Assembly: GCF_019218745.1 (NCBI RefSeq)
Contig: NZ_JAHUXA010000001.1
Span: 1-64,000 of the forward strand
Direction of reading: 5' to 3'
Length of the DNA stretch: 64,000 nt
From: Enterobacter sp. ENT03
Lineage (GTDB): Bacteria > Pseudomonadota > Gammaproteobacteria > Enterobacterales > Enterobacteriaceae
A model generated the notes under the pieces. It made no database searches and had not been told where the DNA came from. It saw only the letters and a program-made list of their open reading frames with translations. Of the stretch, positions 1-9,208 are shown in pieces (position 1 is the first letter of the stretch; each line of letters begins with the position of its first letter). The position numbers were made by a program, and so were the translations under genes.

Positions 1-268
<268 letters not shown>

Positions 269-285
269 GGGAAGCATAATACAAG

Positions 286-313
286 GCCGGGTAAGGCGCA
301 GCCGCCACCCGGC
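286..313. repeat. REP element (IS target site)
   Basis: This is a GC-rich imperfect palindrome of the enterobacterial REP type (gccgggtaaggcg ... cgccacccggc). It lies between the ansP stop codon and the IS left end. It is the sequence into which the IS110-type element appears to have inserted. Confidence 0.8.
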
Positions 314-321
314 ACACAAAC

Positions 322-1815
322 TTAACGGGATAACTCTTCCGTTAACTTCCCGTCCTGACCCTCTTCCGGATGGACCGGCGCGGTGCTCTGAATTTCCTGT
401 ACGCGCTTGCGCACGCCGAACCAGCCCGCCACTAACAGCACGGCGAGGAACGGAATAGAGGCGATGGTGTAGGTGCCGTTCGGGTAATCGAACGCCATCA
501 GTACCAGCACGCTTAACAGGAACAGCAGCGTCAGCCAGGACGTGAAAGGCGCGCCCGGCAGTTTGAACGATACATCCGCCGCTTTGCCTTCTTTAATAGC
601 TTTACGCAGACGCAGCTGGCACACCACGATAAACGCCCAGGAGGCGATAATGCCCAGCGCCGCCACGTTCAGCACGATCTCAAACACGCTGGCCGGAACC
701 AGATAGTTCAGCACCACACCGAAAACATAAATCACCAGCGTCGCCAGAATACCCGCCCATGGAACCTGCTGTTTGCTCATTTTTGACATGAACTTCGGCG
801 CGGAACCGCCCATCGACATGGAGCGCAGAATACGACCAGTAGAATAGAGGCCAGAGTTGAGGCTGGAGAGGGCCGCCGTCAGTACCACCATGTTCATGAT
901 GTCGCCGATATAAGGCACGCCCAGTTTCGAGAAGAAGGTCACGAACGGGCTTTGTCCCGCCTGATAGGCGGTCCACGGCAGCAGCAAGACCAGCAGCACT
1001 ACGGAGCCGACGTAAAACAGGGCGATACGCCAGATCACGCTGTTAATGGCTTTCGGCACCATGGTCTGCGGATCCTTACATTCGCCGGCCGCCGTGCCTA
1101 CCAGTTCGATAGAAGCAAAGGCAAAGACTACGCCCTGGACCAGCACCAGCGCGGGCAGCAAACCGTGCGGGAAGAAACCACCGTTATCGGTGATCAAATG
1201 GAAGCCCGTCGCGTTGCCGTCCAGCGGCTTACCGGTGCCGAGGAAAATCGTACCGACCACGAGGAATACGACGATCGCCAGCACTTTAACCAGCGCAAAC
1301 CAGAACTCCATCTCGGCGAACCATTTCACGCCGATCATGTTCATGGTGCCGACAATCGCCAGCGCGCCGAGGGCGAACACCCACTGCGGCACATCGCCGA
1401 ACGCACCCCAGTAATGCATATAGAGCGCCACGGCGGTGATGTCGACGATACCGGTCATCGCCCAGTTGACGAAGTACATCCACCCGGCCACGTAAGCGGC
1501 TTTCTCACCGAGGAACTCACGAGCGTAAGAGACGAAGCTGCCGCTGGACGGACGGTGTAACACCAGTTCGCCGAGGGCGCGGAGAATAAAGAAGGAGAAG
1601 ATCCCGCAAACGGCATAGACGATAGCCAGTGATGGCCCGGCCATTTGCAGTCGTGCGCCTGCGCCTAAGAACAGCCCGGTGCCGATAGCCCCGCCAATCG
1701 CTATCATCTGTACCTGGCGGTTGCCCATCGCTTTGTTGTATCCCTCTTCATGAGAGTTTAACCAGCGACGTTTTGCAGCATGATGCTCCGCTGCGCTGTT
1801 GTTGTTTTTGTTCAT
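322..1815 (-). CDS. ansP: L-asparagine permease AnsP
   Basis: This 497-aa inner-membrane permease belongs to the amino acid-polyamine-organocation superfamily and should import L-asparagine by proton symport. It matches E. coli AnsP along its length, including GNRQVQMIAIGGAIGTGLFLG near the N-terminus and the typical twelve hydrophobic segments. The start is placed at 1815 because aggtaa lies just upstream; an in-frame ATG at 1860 lacks a good ribosome site. In E. coli K-12 ansP also lies close to an rhs element (rhsE), and the same pairing is seen here with the downstream-mapped Rhs island. Confidence 0.95.
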   Translation of the reverse strand: MNKNNNSAAEHHAAKRRWLNSHEEGYNKAMGNRQVQMIAIGGAIGTGLFLGAGARLQMAGPSLAIVYAVCGIFSFFILRALGELVLHRPSSGSFVSYAREFLGEKAAYVAGWMYFVNWAMTGIVDITAVALYMHYWGAFGDVPQWVFALGALAIVGTMNMIGVKWFAEMEFWFALVKVLAIVVFLVVGTIFLGTGKPLDGNATGFHLITDNGGFFPHGLLPALVLVQGVVFAFASIELVGTAAGECKDPQTMVPKAINSVIWRIALFYVGSVVLLVLLLPWTAYQAGQSPFVTFFSKLGVPYIGDIMNMVVLTAALSSLNSGLYSTGRILRSMSMGGSAPKFMSKMSKQQVPWAGILATLVIYVFGVVLNYLVPASVFEIVLNVAALGIIASWAFIVVCQLRLRKAIKEGKAADVSFKLPGAPFTSWLTLLFLLSVLVLMAFDYPNGTYTIASIPFLAVLLVAGWFGVRKRVQEIQSTAPVHPEEGQDGKLTEELSR

Positions 1816-2390
1816 TGAGTTACCTGTTGACCTGTCTGAATCATCGAAGGATTTCCTCACCCGTCAGGGCAGAACAAACGATTGCCCCGACGAATTAATG
1901 TCTTGTCTTTCCAGTCTTTTTGCGTGTGGATAAGACAAAACATGGCGCAGCATCCTACCTGCAAACCGTAAACGACGCAAAACTTACCCTTTTAAAAATT
2001 GAAGGAGGTCTCGTCATTTTATGCAGGCGGTTGCAACACCGCGTAGACACGATTCAGCTTGTTTAAAAAGGTGGCGGGGTGGTGAGAATTTACCCATATT
2101 CAGATACATAAAAAAGCAGGCCAGGCTAAAATTTTGGGCGTAAATTTATAAGTATTTGCGATGAATGAAAGGGTTTTGAAAGCCCCTGTCTTAACGGCAC
2201 TAAATAGGGAAGGGGGAAGATGAAAATGTTTAAATGGACGTTTGACTTGGATGTGCTGGCGCAACATATCGTCGCCCTGAGTCTGGCCGGTCACATTTCA
2301 GTATTAACGGTGCAACAGGGTTCGGCGGTTCTTAGACGTCACGATGATATTTTAAACGGAGATTTGAGGGAATTAAATTCCAACAATGTC
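1816..2390. other. Non-coding stretch upstream of ansP
   Basis: About 575 bases separate ansP from an IS66-type remnant. The first part should carry the ansP promoter on the minus strand. The rest is AT-rich. A 60-codon open frame on the plus strand at 2220-2402 has no recognisable similarity and I do not call it a gene. I see no RNA gene here. Confidence 0.4.
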
Positions 2391-2480
2391 TTATCTCCTT
2401 AACAGCTCAACGATACGAAGTTTAAAGTCATTAGAATAGACAGTTCGCGATTCGGTTTGCCAGTCGGCAGTGTTTTTCAT
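2391..2480 (-). pseudogene. IS66-type TnpA-like remnant, truncated
   Basis: A 29-codon frame starts MKNTADWQTESRTVYSNDF, continues KLRIVELLRR and then hits a stop. The pattern (R)TVYSxDFKLRxVEL is the start of the helix-turn-helix accessory protein of IS66-family elements (TnpA, Orf1), which is normally over 100 aa. Only the beginning is left. It has a good ribosome site (gaaggagc), which lies in an inverted repeat. It marks past IS activity at the edge of the Rhs island. Confidence 0.55.
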
Positions 2481-2517
2481 GGTTAGAGCTCCTTCTAAAT
2501 TAAATGGAGCTCTAACC
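2481..2517. repeat. Perfect 12-bp inverted repeat over the remnant's ribosome site
   Basis: GGTTAGAGCTCC (2481-2492) and GGAGCTCTAACC (2506-2517) are perfect inverted repeats with a 13-base spacer. The hairpin sits directly before the IS66-type start codon and contains its Shine-Dalgarno sequence. It could act as a translational block or be the scar of a recombination event. Confidence 0.6.
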
Positions 2518-2584
2518 TGACGACACCTGGAGCAAAATAACAGATAGCCGTGGCTATACGCCTACCGTGAGAGAGTTAAGGTAT

Positions 2585-3688
2585 TCACTTAAAATTCACA
2601 TATTTAGCTTTGTATTGCGGTACAGTTTCCTTTAATCTTTCTGGCATTTCTGTGGTGGGAATTACATTTATTTTTACCCCATTAACCCCAACGGATTTTA
2701 AACAAAATTCGGTATATCTCAAATTTTTTTCGCCTGGATAAAAATGTCCAGATGAATTTGACATCGATATTAATATACCCTCTTGAACAACCATTTCGCC
2801 TGCAGAGACAGGCCATTCCTTTCCAAGGATAGATGAGTGTTTGATTCCTTTTGAATTTGCTTCCACTCCATACAATTTACCACTGGTATCCTGTATGAAT
2901 TTAAATTCACCATTGCGGTCTGTTGTTAACGGAGCACCTTGATAATAAAGTTTACTTTCACGAATTCTTATTCTGAAATCACGTCTTGTTTCTTGATAAT
3001 TTACAAACACACCTTTTTTTATTTTTTTTGCGTCTTCAATCGCTTTATCTTCAAGCATCGCCAGGGGAGCTGGTTGTGCAAGGCTGGGCTTAGGATTGAC
3101 TTTTCCTGAAAGGGAACCCGCTTGTATTTTAATTACCGGCGGACGTGCAAATTGTTTGTGAATTCTCTCCTTATGCACAGGAGGGACAGGAGGGTTAGGT
3201 TTCCCTCGCTGTTCGGCCTGCCCAGGAGGATTGCCTGTAGCCCCATCGGGGCCCTGAATTGGCTCTTTTTGTGCAACATGAAGCGCATTAGCTTGTTCAT
3301 TGTGCGCTGGCTTAAACGCTACCAAATGGACGTTGTTTTTTTCTTCTTGTGTCCATACTTTTTTTGGCATATGCCCGCTGGGGTCAGTGTTGTTGACCGG
3401 GTCATGCTCACAGTACACATACGGGTTTATTCCCCCGTCACCAAAGGGACTCTCACTGTCCGGACAAGTAAAACGACGCAAGGCCGGGCTGTAAGCCCGG
3501 TAGCCGTTCCCCAGATGTGTCACTCCGGACAACGGGTCCTGGCGCTCACCGTTAAATCCCGGCAATGAAGTTGCTGTACGTGTCGCGCCGCCCCCGAAGG
3601 GGCTCCAGGCAAATATGCTACAGTTGCCTCCCGACAGTGATAGCTCGGGAGAGCCGTTCATGTTATTGCCGGTCATCTGTAAGGTCAT
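2585..3688 (-). CDS. Small Rhs-core protein with C-terminal toxin-like domain (cassette 2)
   Basis: This 367-aa protein starts with about 108 residues of Rhs core end: LPGFNGERQDPLS, LGNGYRAYSP, RRFTCPD, INPYVYC, then DPVNNTDPSGHMP. In Rhs and TccC proteins this segment closes the YD-repeat shell and is cut near the DPxG motif to free the C-terminal toxin. A proline/glutamine-rich linker follows, then a lysine-rich domain containing GIKHSSILGKEWPVSAGEM and ISMSNSSGHFYPGE. I have seen the HSS/GE/SGHxxP pattern in predicted effectors but cannot name the family. The start has a GGAGG site 8 bases upstream. Base composition becomes AT-rich in the variable half. No immunity-like gene follows. It is unusual that the YD-repeat body is absent; it is encoded two genes upstream. 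Confidence 0.8.
   Translation of the reverse strand: MTLQMTGNNMNGSPELSLSGGNCSIFAWSPFGGGATRTATSLPGFNGERQDPLSGVTHLGNGYRAYSPALRRFTCPDSESPFGDGGINPYVYCEHDPVNNTDPSGHMPKKVWTQEEKNNVHLVAFKPAHNEQANALHVAQKEPIQGPDGATGNPPGQAEQRGKPNPPVPPVHKERIHKQFARPPVIKIQAGSLSGKVNPKPSLAQPAPLAMLEDKAIEDAKKIKKGVFVNYQETRRDFRIRIRESKLYYQGAPLTTDRNGEFKFIQDTSGKLYGVEANSKGIKHSSILGKEWPVSAGEMVVQEGILISMSNSSGHFYPGEKNLRYTEFCLKSVGVNGVKINVIPTTEMPERLKETVPQYKAKYVNFK
3365..3688 (-). repeat. Rhs core-end coding repeat, copy 2
   Basis: The first 108 codons of this cassette are roughly three-quarters identical in protein to the first 110 codons of the neighbouring cassette (4547-4876). After the DPxGHxP motif the two share nothing. The pair looks like tandem cassettes with a common docking segment. 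Confidence 0.8.
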
Positions 3689-3712
3689 CGTGATATCCTC
3701 CCAAAATGATTT

Positions 3713-4876
3713 TTAAAAAAAGCTCGTATAATGGACAGCTCCCGATCTGAACCCAGGTTCCGTGGACTGTCGTCTTACCCGCAAAATGAGCGTCTTTAAC
3801 AGCAGTTCCTTACCCGTAACGTGACGACCACTGACGCGAACCCGGGCGCTCATTTCTCCGGGATCAAAAACAGACGCCCTGGTAAGCCAGGTACCAGCCA
3901 GTCGGTCATGTGTCTGTGAAATAGGCTCCAGCAACGGTGTCACTGCGGTATCACCGATGACAGAGCCGCCCCGCTGGATGCTGCCCGGAATATGTGTGGT
4001 CCCGCCAGCCCTGCGTTGCATTACAGTCCCGTTACGGTCTGACAGAGAGAATTCTGCGTTATTGACCAGATTATCATCTGCCAGTGAGTGCAGAGATGAC
4101 ATACGGGAGCGTAATGGCGTATCAGGAGTGAGTGTTTCCATCTCCATAGCTCCGGATGCGGCAGATTTTTCTAACGTTTCATCCAATATTCTTCTGTATC
4201 CCCCTTCGGGCCCGAACAGGCTGGATAATTCAGAGTCAGAGGATGTAGCTTTCTTGAGCCCATACCTTTTTGCCGACTTGCGCAATTTTTTTACCGTATG
4301 CCTGATATCCCCACCTGCCAGCCCCATAGACAATGAGGCCCAGGTCAGCTCACGGGACGCTGTCAAATTTCCGCGGGCTTTGGCTATCTGCTGGCCTATT
4401 CCTGTCGCCACCTGCGTGGCAATCTCCGTCCCGTTTTCCACCGCGCTGGCAGTGGCTAACCCCGCCGCAATACTGTCTGCGGCTTCTTCTGATGCGATAC
4501 CCAGTTTCACGCTCAGTGTGATCACCTTGCGTATCAGCCAGGTGATCGGGCCGTGTCCGTTGGGGTCGGTCCGGTTGACCGGGTCATGGTCACAGTACAC
4601 ATACGGGTTTATCCCCCCGATACCAAACGGGCTCGCACTGTCCGGACAGGTAAAGCGACGCAGGGAAGGACTGTAGGCGCGGTAGCCGTTTCCCAGATGT
4701 GTCACTTCGGACAGCGGGTCCTGCCGCTCGCCATTAAAACCCGGCAGCGAGGTCATGCTACCAGTGCGGGCTGTTCCGCTCCCGAAGGGTCCCCAGGCAA
4801 ACGTGGAGCTGTTGCCACCGGAGAGCGAAACCTCCGGGGAGCCGCTCCGGTTAGTGCCAGTTAACTGTATAATCAT
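3713..4876 (-). CDS. Small Rhs-core protein with C-terminal toxin-like domain (cassette 1)
   Basis: This 387-aa protein starts MIIQLTGTNRSGSPEVSLSG and carries the same Rhs core end as its downstream neighbour, finishing DPVNRTDPNGHGP near residue 110. The rest (about 275 aa) differs completely. It has an alanine-rich amphipathic stretch at about 125-190, then a basic segment with HTVKKLRKSAKRYGLKK. I do not recognise the C-terminal domain. The start at 4876 is chosen for aggaga upstream; an earlier in-frame ATG (4924) overlaps the Rhs body gene and lacks a site. It begins 44 bases after the stop of the 1403-aa Rhs body, so the two are probably co-translated from one mRNA and may assemble together. 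Confidence 0.8.
   Translation of the reverse strand: MIIQLTGTNRSGSPEVSLSGGNSSTFAWGPFGSGTARTGSMTSLPGFNGERQDPLSEVTHLGNGYRAYSPSLRRFTCPDSASPFGIGGINPYVYCDHDPVNRTDPNGHGPITWLIRKVITLSVKLGIASEEAADSIAAGLATASAVENGTEIATQVATGIGQQIAKARGNLTASRELTWASLSMGLAGGDIRHTVKKLRKSAKRYGLKKATSSDSELSSLFGPEGGYRRILDETLEKSAASGAMEMETLTPDTPLRSRMSSLHSLADDNLVNNAEFSLSDRNGTVMQRRAGGTTHIPGSIQRGGSVIGDTAVTPLLEPISQTHDRLAGTWLTRASVFDPGEMSARVRVSGRHVTGKELLLKTLILRVRRQSTEPGFRSGAVHYTSFF
4547..4876 (-). repeat. Rhs core-end coding repeat, copy 1
   Basis: This is the partner of the repeat at 3365-3688. Both begin at a start codon with their own ribosome site and end at the cleavage-type DPxGHxP motif. Confidence 0.8.
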
Positions 4877-4920
4877 TTCAGTATTCTCCTGATAGCAGGC
4901 AGATACCCGTGGTGTCCAAA

Positions 4921-7900
4921 TCACAGGGACTCATCACTGACAGCTGATGTACCCAAGTAGCCGGGAATATTACGAGTAATATGGTTCTGTTCCACGTGCA
5001 CTTCGCTCAGCAGGCGGCTGCCAGCATAGTACAGCTCACGGGTGTCACCACTCAGGCTCTGTGTCACCAGTGTATCGAACGCATCATAGGCGTACTGGCT
5101 GCTGCCATCCTGACCGGTGATGCTGACCAGTCGTCCGGCTTCATCGTAAGTCAGGGTCCGGCCTGCTTCATCGGTGGTCATCCGTCCGTTAGCGTCATAG
5201 ACCAGCGTGATACTGGCGGGGTAGTGGCTGGTCAGGGTGTGCGTAACCGATATCAGCTGGCACGGATCGTCTGGGTTGGTGTACAGGTATTCCGCGTCAT
5301 CCGTTGCGCCATTGTCTGCCAGAATGGTCTGGCAGTGTGTAATATTGCTGTACACATCTAGTGTGAAGTGCTCCGCGCTCAGTGCATTCCCGTACGCATC
5401 CTGTGTCGGGACACTGCCAGTGCAGACGTAATCAGTCATCCGGTTGCGCACATCGTAGGTGAAGGTTTCATCTCGCAGGGTGGTATTGCCTTGAGTGGTG
5501 GTGCGGTTATGTACCTGTCCACCCAGGGTGTAGTGGTTAATAATCGTTAACATATCACCGACGTTTGGGGCGATATCGCGCTGAACTTCACGACCATAAT
5601 CATCCAGTATCAGGGTGGTGATTAACACATCGGAACCAAAGTGTGGGTTTTGCTCCACTTTCTGTGAGGTCAGCCGTCCGGCAGCATCATATCCAAAGGT
5701 CACCGTCACCAGCGGGTCACTCAGGGTGTTCAACTGTCCGTCACTGGCATAATCCAGAATGAGCGTGTTATCCGCGACATCGGTCTGTGTCAGCGGTTCA
5801 CCCAGCAGGCTCCACGTATTGCCTGCGTGACGGTCAGTTCCGGATGGCGATAAAAAGTTCTGCGTGTTGGAGCTGCCTGACGAAAGCCAGGTATAGGTAT
5901 TACTCCGGCTACCGTTTTCAGTCGCAGAATAAAGCCGCCCGGTATTATCAGCTACACCAGCGTCTGTCGGCTTCCTGTAGTAGTCAATCGTCTGACTCAG
6001 ACTGTTTGCATCGTTGTAGACTGTATTCAGGGCGTTATTCAGTTCGGGGATGTAGCGATAGTTCAGTTTATGTCCCGCAGCGTCCGTGGTGGTGTCCGGT
6101 ACCATATTTGCACCGGAATATTCAGCGTTCAGTGACCGGCCACCACAGACGCTCCCGCTCAACCGCCCAAATCCGTCAAAGGTCTGAGAACCCATCAGCA
6201 CGTCCGGGTCATTTTGCTTTTCCCGAAGGTAAACATTGACAGGAAGATGAGCATACGCGAATGGTGCATATGTCCATGACTGGACTGCTACCGTTGACGG
6301 CTTGGTTGTTCCCGCCTTATCGCTGACATCCCACTGTGTAGTGGTGCTCACCCGGTCAAAAGTATCGTAGGTGTAGCTTGTGCTCACCCAACCAGTCGTA
6401 TCCGTATCGGACGGGTGCTGGTCCCAGGCATTTGGTTGCGGGTAGGTAGTTTTACGCAGGCGCCCCAGCCCGTCGTATTCATTGACGGAGGTGGTATATA
6501 CCTTCCTTGTACTGTCGTCTCCAGCTGTCTCCTGCTTTGATTCGGTTATCAGGGTTTCGGTCATCAGGGTTTCGTCCTGCTGTATTTTCTGACGACCCAA
6601 CAGCAGCATATTACCGGGCACCTGCAGCTCAGTCACTGTAATCTGAGTGACCGGGTCCTGGTCTGAAGCGTACAGCATGCTCAGCGTAACGCCCATGGAG
6701 ACAGGAATGGAAAGGTTCTGTTCCCCCCAAACGTCATACCGCGCCTGATGCTCAATGTTGACATCTGGTATGCCGGGGTCCGGTTTGTAGGAGGGGGCAT
6801 CAGGATCCGTATAGAATGTCTTAGTCCAGTCTTGTCGGGTAATGCTGAGTCGTCGCCCCCAGCCATCCCAGCTAACAGCACCGGTCTGAAAGAAATCATT
6901 CGGCAGACTGATATCGCTGGCATTAACCTTGTGTGCAACAGGGCGCCCCATGCCGTCGTGATAAATCATTGTCTTATTCCCGGCATTGTCTGACCGAGTT
7001 GTGGTTATGGCGTCTACTACATACTTCCCTGTATCTGTATGCCCCTCCAGCGCATATTTATGGGAATGACTAATTTCATAGTCAGTTCCCAGTGCCTGGG
7101 TTTCCAGTAACAGGCGACCAAGAGGGTCAAAAGCGAACGTGACAGTGTTACCAAGAGTATCCGTGATGGAATACGGCTTGCCGGTAAGATATGAATGGGA
7201 GGATGAACCCTTCAAACTCAGCCCGTCATGCGTTGTCAGGGTATCCTCCTGAATCAGTCCGTAGTCGTCCTGATCGAAACTCCATACGGTATCCAGCGTC
7301 TGGATGTAGCTTTCTATGCTGTGTTCCGGGTCCTCTGGGTTGTAGTCAGGGTCACAGATGGTGGTTGTCTGCTGTACCTGTCGCCCGTAGTGAGGAGAGC
7401 TGATATCCGTTTCATACGCATTCGCACGGTTCAGTAACATATGGGTGTCCGTCGTCACGTCAGAACCATAATACGAGTCCTGTGCTGGTATTACCGCTGT
7501 AGCATAGACCATACCATTAATCGTGTTCATCGACGCATAACGGTAACGTGTTGTCCTGACCGGGACATCTTTATAACCATTTACAAAAGGAGGGGTGACT
7601 TTGGTGATTTTCGGGCGGTACACAAAACCATACGGATCCGGCGGGCAGCCGATGGTTTTATCGGTGTTGTCGGCCTCGCCTGCCGGGGGGTAAAATTTAT
7701 ATTCCGTCAGAGTACTGTTGGAAGCCACACCACCGGCGCTATTCGCCAGACTCACCTGCTGTGTCAGGTTACCGTAGTCGTCATACTCATAACTGGTGTA
7801 CTGGGAGTGACTGCCTGACGGGCTGGTCCAAGTTTCATTCTGCAGCTTCGGGCACTGAAAACAGGCTGGCTGTTCGTTAAATGTTTTACTGGTATCGGCA

Positions 7901-9132
7901 TACCAGTCCGTTTTCACTGTGTTCACGTGCACACCATCCTGTGTGGTGACGGTCGATACCAGGAGATGATAGCTATTGTACTGGTATGTGGTTATCAGTG
8001 CATTATCACTGCCGTCAGTGGCCGGCTGCCTGGAAACACTCTGATAGAGATAATCCGGCTCCTGTATACTGTAGGTGGCATCGGAATCAGCTAACCACGC
8101 CGCACCTGCGGTATAGCCGCCATATCCGAGATAGTTTTTAGAGGGAGAACTGCTGGCCTGGCTGCTACTGTCGACGAATGACCAGTAAGTGACAATATCC
8201 GGTGAACCCAGCCCCGGACTGATGGTCAGTATTGTAACAGCCGGCAGATGATACCGGGGGGCATTCGGGTCGTCAGGAAACGCCATCGCCTCCATATCGT
8301 AACCCACTGATTTGACCAGCCCTGTGGGCATGGTGATGGCCGTCAGGGGGCGCAGCCCGGAAGAGCCGATTTCCGCGTCAGTGCAGTACGTAAATGTCCA
8401 GGGCACCGGAACCGGCGGAGACGCCGAATCGGTAAGGGCTGAATTTGTCATGGAAACCAGGTAGTCACCGCTCGTGTTCAGCGTGAAGGTTTGTTCGCTA
8501 TCCGTCCCTGGCAGCAGGGTCATGACCAACCCCGAACTGTAAACCGCAGAAAACAAAACTCTGAGAAGCTGGGTGGTGTCATCCGTGGTATTATCGGTAA
8601 CTTTCGACAGATAGAGATGGCCTGTGCCTGGGTCCCGTGTCCAGGATATTTTCAGAGAGCGTCCTAGAGGGGACCACAGGGTTACCGGCAGATAATATCC
8701 ACTATCCTGCTCATAAAGTTCGGTGATATTACCGCCATTGTCAGTGACTCGGTACCAGATTTCATCTGTACCATTATCAATTTTTTCAGCATTAAAGGTT
8801 TTAATTTTGCACTGCTTCACATTGAAATAAACCGTTCCGCTGCCATCGGTAGATTCATCAATTTTATAGGTCTCACCGGAGTTTAGATAAAGGGTTCGGG
8901 TATTTTTATCATACCAGGTGAGGGTAAACATCATCCCGGTTCCCATCCCCCAGGTGTTATCGGTTGTCGTGGGGGAATAGGTAAGAGTTAGATCCAGCGA
9001 GGGGCCCATGTCATAATTGCCGACCAGGGTGGCCAGGGAATGATTAAAGGAAAAAAGACGCGTGCGGGGATCCACATCACCAGAGGAAGCGCTGATGAAA
9101 TTGGGGGTCTGTGTATAATATTTCAGACTCAT
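4921..9132 (-). CDS. Rhs/YD-repeat protein body lacking the core C-terminus
   Basis: This 1403-aa protein has many YD-type repeats: YDDYGNLTQQ, FDPLGRLLLET, YDGLGRLRKTT, YDAAGRLTSQK, YDANGRMTTDEAGRTLTYD. Such repeats wind into a hollow beta-cocoon that encloses a toxin. The N-terminus (NFISASSGDVDPRTRLFSF, then LTLTYSPTTTDNTWG) resembles large Rhs proteins of Pseudomonas and Xenorhabdus. There is no signal peptide, PAAR domain or transmembrane segment. It ends ELYYAGSRLLSEVHV ... GTSAVSDESL and stops exactly where a TccC-type protein would run on into its core end. That missing part is encoded by the two small genes downstream. A gagagg site precedes the ATG. I infer a split system; a simple nonsense mutation is less likely because both downstream parts have their own ribosome sites. 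Confidence 0.85.
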   Translation of the reverse strand: MSLKYYTQTPNFISASSGDVDPRTRLFSFNHSLATLVGNYDMGPSLDLTLTYSPTTTDNTWGMGTGMMFTLTWYDKNTRTLYLNSGETYKIDESTDGSGTVYFNVKQCKIKTFNAEKIDNGTDEIWYRVTDNGGNITELYEQDSGYYLPVTLWSPLGRSLKISWTRDPGTGHLYLSKVTDNTTDDTTQLLRVLFSAVYSSGLVMTLLPGTDSEQTFTLNTSGDYLVSMTNSALTDSASPPVPVPWTFTYCTDAEIGSSGLRPLTAITMPTGLVKSVGYDMEAMAFPDDPNAPRYHLPAVTILTISPGLGSPDIVTYWSFVDSSSQASSSPSKNYLGYGGYTAGAAWLADSDATYSIQEPDYLYQSVSRQPATDGSDNALITTYQYNSYHLLVSTVTTQDGVHVNTVKTDWYADTSKTFNEQPACFQCPKLQNETWTSPSGSHSQYTSYEYDDYGNLTQQVSLANSAGGVASNSTLTEYKFYPPAGEADNTDKTIGCPPDPYGFVYRPKITKVTPPFVNGYKDVPVRTTRYRYASMNTINGMVYATAVIPAQDSYYGSDVTTDTHMLLNRANAYETDISSPHYGRQVQQTTTICDPDYNPEDPEHSIESYIQTLDTVWSFDQDDYGLIQEDTLTTHDGLSLKGSSSHSYLTGKPYSITDTLGNTVTFAFDPLGRLLLETQALGTDYEISHSHKYALEGHTDTGKYVVDAITTTRSDNAGNKTMIYHDGMGRPVAHKVNASDISLPNDFFQTGAVSWDGWGRRLSITRQDWTKTFYTDPDAPSYKPDPGIPDVNIEHQARYDVWGEQNLSIPVSMGVTLSMLYASDQDPVTQITVTELQVPGNMLLLGRQKIQQDETLMTETLITESKQETAGDDSTRKVYTTSVNEYDGLGRLRKTTYPQPNAWDQHPSDTDTTGWVSTSYTYDTFDRVSTTTQWDVSDKAGTTKPSTVAVQSWTYAPFAYAHLPVNVYLREKQNDPDVLMGSQTFDGFGRLSGSVCGGRSLNAEYSGANMVPDTTTDAAGHKLNYRYIPELNNALNTVYNDANSLSQTIDYYRKPTDAGVADNTGRLYSATENGSRSNTYTWLSSGSSNTQNFLSPSGTDRHAGNTWSLLGEPLTQTDVADNTLILDYASDGQLNTLSDPLVTVTFGYDAAGRLTSQKVEQNPHFGSDVLITTLILDDYGREVQRDIAPNVGDMLTIINHYTLGGQVHNRTTTQGNTTLRDETFTYDVRNRMTDYVCTGSVPTQDAYGNALSAEHFTLDVYSNITHCQTILADNGATDDAEYLYTNPDDPCQLISVTHTLTSHYPASITLVYDANGRMTTDEAGRTLTYDEAGRLVSITGQDGSSQYAYDAFDTLVTQSLSGDTRELYYAGSRLLSEVHVEQNHITRNIPGYLGTSAVSDESL

Positions 9133-9208
9133 GTCGAAGCCTCTCTATAAATTTAGTGATAGACGATTAGTCGCGGGAACACAAATTACGTGTCAATTAA
9201 AAAGCATG

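Noticed and set aside
952..1560. A 202-codon open frame antisense to ansP
   Set aside because: A shadow of the ansP coding sequence; the encoded protein is low-complexity in His, Arg and Asp and matches nothing.
2391..2584. Search for an immunity gene after the last Rhs cassette
   Set aside because: Only the IS66-type fragment and a hairpin are present. No frame of immunity-protein size exists on either strand.
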